In this document: positions 60,818-64,000 of the stretch, piece after piece
How positions within the stretch are numbered: the stretch's first letter is position 1
How the letters are laid out: each line of letters begins with the position of its first letter
Assembly: GCA_965220665.1 (NCBI GenBank)
Contig: CBDCQQ010000005.1
Span: forward strand, 496,001-560,000
Direction of reading: 5' to 3'
Source of the DNA: JAJDZL01 sp965220665
GTDB taxonomy: Bacteria; Pseudomonadota; Gammaproteobacteria; Arenicellales; JAJDZL01
Length of the DNA stretch: 64,000 nucleotides
Translations under genes and position numbers: made by a program
Notes under the pieces: generated by a model
What the model saw: the letters and a program-made list of their open reading frames with translations, nothing else
What the model was told of the DNA's origin: nothing
Database searches by the model: none

Positions 60818-61039
60818 TTAGATAAATCCGTTAGCTTGACCGTCATTCTGTTTGACCTGGGCGAGAGCCAGCTCTTCAACACTGGTGTCGGTACTTGTTT
60901 TTTTCTTCTCAACGATTCGATACTCCAAGCCTTGCTTGTCAAAAAGTTGGGTTTCCTGCAGTACCTTAAGCGCTGCAACAGTTCCCTCACCAGGAATGAA
61001 ATAAAGCCCAATGAATTCCACATCTCCAGTATCTTTCAT
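60818..61039 (-). CDS. Small unknown protein
   Basis: A 73-residue acidic protein starting at ATG 61039 (MKDTGDVEFIGLYFIPGEGTV), with AAGGAGGTGG six bases upstream, an excellent ribosome site. It includes 'LEYRIVEKKKTSTDTSVEELALAQVK'. No family recognised. It lies between ilvA and the transferase gene on the same strand and could be cotranscribed with ilvA. Confidence 0.65.
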   Translation of the reverse strand: MKDTGDVEFIGLYFIPGEGTVAALKVLQETQLFDKQGLEYRIVEKKKTSTDTSVEELALAQVKQNDGQANGFI

Positions 61040-61063
61040 ATTTACCACCTCCTTAAATTAACC

Positions 61064-62575
61064 CTAAGTTAGAAACATTTTGTAAACAGGGTTTTCTGTT
61101 TCATTCACATGAGTGAAGCCAAGTTCTTTCAAGAACAGTTGAAATTGTGGCATCTCTTCAGGTGGAACCTGAATGCCACATAATACGCGTCCGAAATCTG
61201 TCCCATGGTTTCGATAATGAAACATGCTGATATTCCAAGAATGCCCTATTCTTTCTAGAAACTCCAGTAACGCTCCGGGACGTTCTGGAAATTCAAACCG
61301 GTAAACCAGTTCATTGGCTGCATTCGGCGCACGGCCACCTACCATATGTCGAACATGGATCTTAGCCATTTCGTTGTCTGTCAAATCAAGCACCGGGTAG
61401 TCATTTCTTTTCAGCGTTGCAATCAGGCGAGTGCCTTCCTCACGGCTGCTGATCTGCACACCGCAGTAAACATGTGCTTGAGATTCATCGGCGAAACGAT
61501 AGTTAAATTCAGTAATACCGCGATCGCCAATGGTTGCGCAAAACTGTGCGAAACTGCCAGGTCGTTCTGGGATCGTGACCGCAATGATTGCTTCGCGACG
61601 CTCACCAATTTCAGCACGTTCGGAAACGTGTCGCAAACGATCGAAATTCATATTGGCACCGGTGTTGACTGCAACAAGTCCCTTCCCGTTACGGTTTAAA
61701 TTGCTGCAGTACTTTTTAAGACCAGCGACAGCAAGCGCACCAGAAGGTTCTACAATCGTACGCGTGTCTTCAAATATGTCTTTTATCGCGGCGCAGGTTT
61801 CATCAGTATCAACTTGGACAATGTCATCAACATATTTTTGCACAAGGCGAAAACATTCCTTTCCGACCAGCTTCACTGCGACGCCGTCGGCGAATATTCC
61901 AACTTCTTTCAGCGCGATTCGCCTGCCTGCATTCAGCGACCGCGTCATGGCATCAGAGTCCATCGGCTCGACACCAATGACCTTCACATTGTTACTGACG
62001 CTCTTAACGTAAGTCGCAATTCCTGCAATTAGTCCGCCACCACCAACGGGCACAAAAATTGCATCAAGCTTGCCTTTTGCCGAACGCATAATCTCCAGTC
62101 CGATTGTGCCATTCCCAGCGATGATATCCGCATCATCATAAGGTGAGATAAGACGAAGATTTTTTCGCTTGCGGTATGCATCTGCAGCGGCGAATGCTTC
62201 GGCGTAGCTATCACCAATCAATTTGACCTTCGCACCGAAACTTTTGACTGACTTGACTTTAATCTCAGGACTTGTAATAGGCATAAAAATGGTAACCGGG
62301 CAACCGAGCGTCTTGCCCGCCAATGCCACGCCTTGCGCATGATTTCCTGCTGAAGCAGCAACAACGCCTCTTTTCAGCACGCTAGGTGAGATGCGCGACA
62401 TTTTGTTGTACGCGCCGCGAATTTTGAATGAGAAGATAGGCTGCTGATCTTCGCGTTTCAACCAGACATCATGTTTCAATCTGCGCGAAAGGTTTGCCGC
62501 ATAGTCCAACGGGGTGTCGTAAGCGACGTCGTAAACTCGCGCCAGCAATATGCGTTGAAGATATTTCGAATCCAA
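61064..62575 (-). CDS. ilvA: Threonine ammonia-lyase, biosynthetic (IlvA)
   Basis: A 503-residue PLP enzyme of normal length. 'LKREDQQPIFSFKIRGAYNK' holds the PLP lysine (near residue 52), and 'GGGGLIAGIATYVKS' the phosphate loop. Two C-terminal ACT-like regulatory repeats ('ERPGSFAQFCATIGDRGITEFNYRF' and 'ERPGALLEFLERIGHSWNISMFHYR') mark the isoleucine-inhibited biosynthetic form. It makes 2-oxobutanoate from threonine. Confidence 0.97.
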   Translation of the reverse strand: MDSKYLQRILLARVYDVAYDTPLDYAANLSRRLKHDVWLKREDQQPIFSFKIRGAYNKMSRISPSVLKRGVVAASAGNHAQGVALAGKTLGCPVTIFMPITSPEIKVKSVKSFGAKVKLIGDSYAEAFAAADAYRKRKNLRLISPYDDADIIAGNGTIGLEIMRSAKGKLDAIFVPVGGGGLIAGIATYVKSVSNNVKVIGVEPMDSDAMTRSLNAGRRIALKEVGIFADGVAVKLVGKECFRLVQKYVDDIVQVDTDETCAAIKDIFEDTRTIVEPSGALAVAGLKKYCSNLNRNGKGLVAVNTGANMNFDRLRHVSERAEIGERREAIIAVTIPERPGSFAQFCATIGDRGITEFNYRFADESQAHVYCGVQISSREEGTRLIATLKRNDYPVLDLTDNEMAKIHVRHMVGGRAPNAANELVYRFEFPERPGALLEFLERIGHSWNISMFHYRNHGTDFGRVLCGIQVPPEEMPQFQLFLKELGFTHVNETENPVYKMFLT

Positions 62576-62672
62576 AGTTGCTAGCGAGAATTCAAAGGTG
62601 ATGTAACGGTCTGAGTATTAACTTACGAGGAAGCCAAGTATGAAGCATTTGTTCGTTGCCGGAATCACAACC

Positions 62673-62882
62673 TTTAGAATTATATCAGTGCCGATCTTAA
62701 CATAATCCGTTCGTTATGCTTCAGACGATTCCGGATTGTTGGACCAGATTCAGATAACTCTCGAATTAATCATTCCCCAGGCACCGAATACATTTGATAT
62801 CCACGAGAATATCCTGTGTGCGTAGATTGGACCGGAGGAATGGCTTGTTGTTTCGCTGCCTGACATTGTTTCGCGCGGTTAA
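62673..62882 (+). pseudogene. soxG remnant (sarcosine oxidase gamma subunit)
   Basis: Upstream of ilvA the plus strand reads '...SDDSGLLDQIQITLELIIPQAPNTFDIHENILC' then a stop, then 'IGPEEWLVVSLPDI'. This aligns well with SoxG at 24868-25464 ('NSHLLDQLQDALG...NNFVIHENILCNWLGPDEWLII'). At least two in-frame stops and missing ends show it is dead. No other sox gene pieces are seen around it. Confidence 0.65.
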
Positions 62883-63015
62883 GCCACTTGATGCTGCTTA
62901 GATCAGCGTGTTAAGTTCGCTGATTGAACTTTGTCTCAAGCCGGAGTTGGCATTTGTTACATTCGCAATTTGAAAATTCAAAAAGTATAATAAAATAACA
63001 TATATTCACAATAAA

Positions 63016-63035
63016 TGAGAATTTTTACATTCTCA
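63016..63035. promoter_or_regulatory. Putative AbiEi operator
   Basis: TGAGAAT, TTTTAC, ATTCTCA: a perfect 7-bp inverted repeat with a 6-base spacer, 13 bases before the abiEi start in an AT-rich promoter. AbiEi antitoxins are known to repress their operons through inverted repeats. A related half-site, ATTCTCAATAT, recurs at 63865-63875 inside abiEii. Confidence 0.55.
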
Positions 63036-63047
63036 ATATACTAATAC

Positions 63048-63854
63048 GTGTATAGAGAAACCGTCATACCTGAAGGGCGACGTAAGCTAGCTGTCGTGGT
63101 TCGTGCAGCGGGTGACATTATCCATATTACCGATGCCGAAAATGCTCTTGATATCAGCCACACCGCCGCCGCGAAACTGCTGTCCCGGTGGAGCGGACAG
63201 GGTTGGTTGCGACGCGTCGGACCCGGAGCATATGCGCCTGTCAGCCTTGATTCCTTGGACAGTGATATTGTCCTTGATGATCCCTGGATACTAGTACCCA
63301 CACTGTACGACCCAGCTTACATTGGCGGCCGGACAGCGGCCGAGTATTGGGACCTTACAGAACAGATATTCCGAGATATTGTCGTGATTACAGATGGACC
63401 GATTCGCGCAAAGCACCAAGTACACCATGGGGCAAAATTCACATTGCGTCATGTCCAGTCGGACAGGATCTTCGGCACCAAAAGTGTCTGGCGCAGCAGA
63501 ACCAAGGTCGCTGTATCGGATGTTCATCGCACAATCATTGACATGCTGGACGATCCTGAGTTGGGAGCAGGTATTCAGCATGTCGATGACTGTCTCTCAT
63601 CCTACTTTGGCCGTCGGGACAGTAACGACGATAAACTGGTAGCCTATGCGGACCGACTTGGTAATGGAGCTGTGTTTAAACGCCTAGGCTTCTTAGTGGA
63701 ACGTAGATGCGGGAACACCGATCTTCTTGACATGTGTCGACAGCGGCTGACACAGGGTAATGCAAAACTCGATCCCGTTATTCCCTGTCGGCGGCTGATA
63801 TCGCGTTGGCGACTTTTAGTTCCAGATAGCTGGCTTCCAGCAACACCCATATGA
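63048..63854 (+). CDS. AbiEi-type antitoxin / transcriptional regulator
   Basis: A 268-residue protein from GTG 63048. The N-terminal winged helix ('DAENALDISHTAAAKLLSRWSGQGWLRRVGPGAYAPVSL') is typical of AbiEi; the C-terminal part ('IGGRTAAEYWDLTEQIFRDIVVITD') is the antitoxin domain. With AbiEii it forms a type IV toxin-antitoxin system linked to phage exclusion. Its stop overlaps the next ATG (ATGA). Confidence 0.88.
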   Translation: MYRETVIPEGRRKLAVVVRAAGDIIHITDAENALDISHTAAAKLLSRWSGQGWLRRVGPGAYAPVSLDSLDSDIVLDDPWILVPTLYDPAYIGGRTAAEYWDLTEQIFRDIVVITDGPIRAKHQVHHGAKFTLRHVQSDRIFGTKSVWRSRTKVAVSDVHRTIIDMLDDPELGAGIQHVDDCLSSYFGRRDSNDDKLVAYADRLGNGAVFKRLGFLVERRCGNTDLLDMCRQRLTQGNAKLDPVIPCRRLISRWRLLVPDSWLPATPI

Positions 63855-64000
63855 TCAACCGAGGTGAAATTCTCAATATATCGAGAACCCTCGGTCTGTT
63901 GCCCCATGTTGTTGAGAAGGATTATGTATTGGGTTGGGTACTCGCGGGTATCTATAGTCAGAAGAATTTAACTAAGGGATGGGTATTCAAGGGTGGAACC
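63851..64000 (+). CDS. AbiEii-type nucleotidyltransferase toxin (partial)
   Basis: The first 50 codons are visible before the window ends: 'MINRGEILNISRTLGL...VVEKDYVLGWVLAGIYSQ...GWVFKGGT'. The 'EKDYVLGWvLAGI' and 'wvFKGGT' patterns are the start of AbiEii/COG2253 nucleotidyltransferases. The toxic catalytic residues lie just beyond the edge. Confidence 0.85.
   Translation, partial: MINRGEILNISRTLGLLPHVVEKDYVLGWVLAGIYSQKNLTKGWVFKGGT

Noticed and set aside
1..64000. CRISPR arrays, rRNA or tRNA genes
   Set aside because: Reading both strands showed no regularly spaced repeats, no rRNA-like blocks and no convincing tRNA cloverleaf.

Overview
The window looks like a chromosome segment of a moderately AT-rich gammaproteobacterium. 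The main reasons are the zapA - 6S RNA - 5-formyltetrahydrofolate cyclo-ligase arrangement at 58.4-59.6 kb, a TonB-dependent receptor, outer-membrane barrels, and several gammaproteobacterial-type operons. The metabolism on show is heterotrophic and aimed at small nitrogenous compounds: histidine, sarcosine/glycine, 5-oxoproline and amino acids. Genus cannot be read from the sequence. Many decayed gene tails (hutF, soxG, a TonB receptor tail, outer-membrane protein tails, a Yip1-like gene, an IS1595-like transposase) point to a genome that gains and loses genes actively.

Layout. 0-4.7 kb: DUF1015 gene (cut by the window edge), serC, a serA-like dehydrogenase, a phytanoyl-CoA dioxygenase family enzyme and a DUF6166 gene, all on the minus strand. 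5.1-12.9 kb: an accessory/defence stretch with an MmeI-like fused restriction-modification enzyme, an IS1595-type transposase remnant, a DUF4143 ATPase, a Yip1-like remnant and a two-gene module ending in a HEPN protein. Three copies of the 3' end of an outer-membrane protein gene separate these blocks; the intact gene closes the region. 13.1-22.6 kb: a branched-chain-type ABC transporter followed by hutU-hutG-hutI, with a divergent hutF pseudogene and the hutC repressor. 22.7-31.3 kb: a methyltransferase, a metF-like gene and the sarcosine oxidase operon glyA-soxB-soxD-soxA-soxG. 31.9-35.0 kb: a GC-richer TonB-dependent receptor with the tail of another receptor behind it, and bolA.

35.2-45.2 kb: a 5-oxoprolinase-type cluster (pxpA, accB-like, accC-like, pxpB, pxpC), a Gfo/Idh/MocA oxidoreductase, a ribose-type ABC transporter and a divergent LysR regulator. 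45.3-47.5 kb: zinc alcohol dehydrogenase, MaoC-like hydratase and an Fe-S protein. 47.9-50.8 kb: a 2.9-kb element bounded by perfect 23-bp inverted repeats, carrying an EcoRI-type adenine methyltransferase and a DUF262-HNH nuclease behind a truncated transposase leader. A vapBC pair follows. 52.1-56.4 kb: a glycerophosphodiester phosphodiesterase and the mobB-mobA-tupC-tupB-tupA operon for tungstate uptake and molybdopterin-guanine dinucleotide synthesis. 56.6-57.8 kb: a solitary TnpB. 58.1-62.6 kb: zapA, 6S RNA, cyclo-ligase, EVE-domain protein, phosphopantetheinyl transferase, a small unknown protein and ilvA. 62.7-64 kb: a soxG remnant and the start of an abiE toxin-antitoxin operon.

Working together: histidine breakdown (HutU, HutI, HutG) is paired with a transporter and the HutC regulator, but hutF is broken and hutH is not in the window. 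Sarcosine oxidase, GlyA and the MetF-like protein form a one-carbon module in which sarcosine is demethylated to glycine with the methyl group passed to tetrahydrofolate. The most unusual object is the inverted-repeat element at 47.9-50.8 kb, a candidate transposon-borne restriction-modification cassette.
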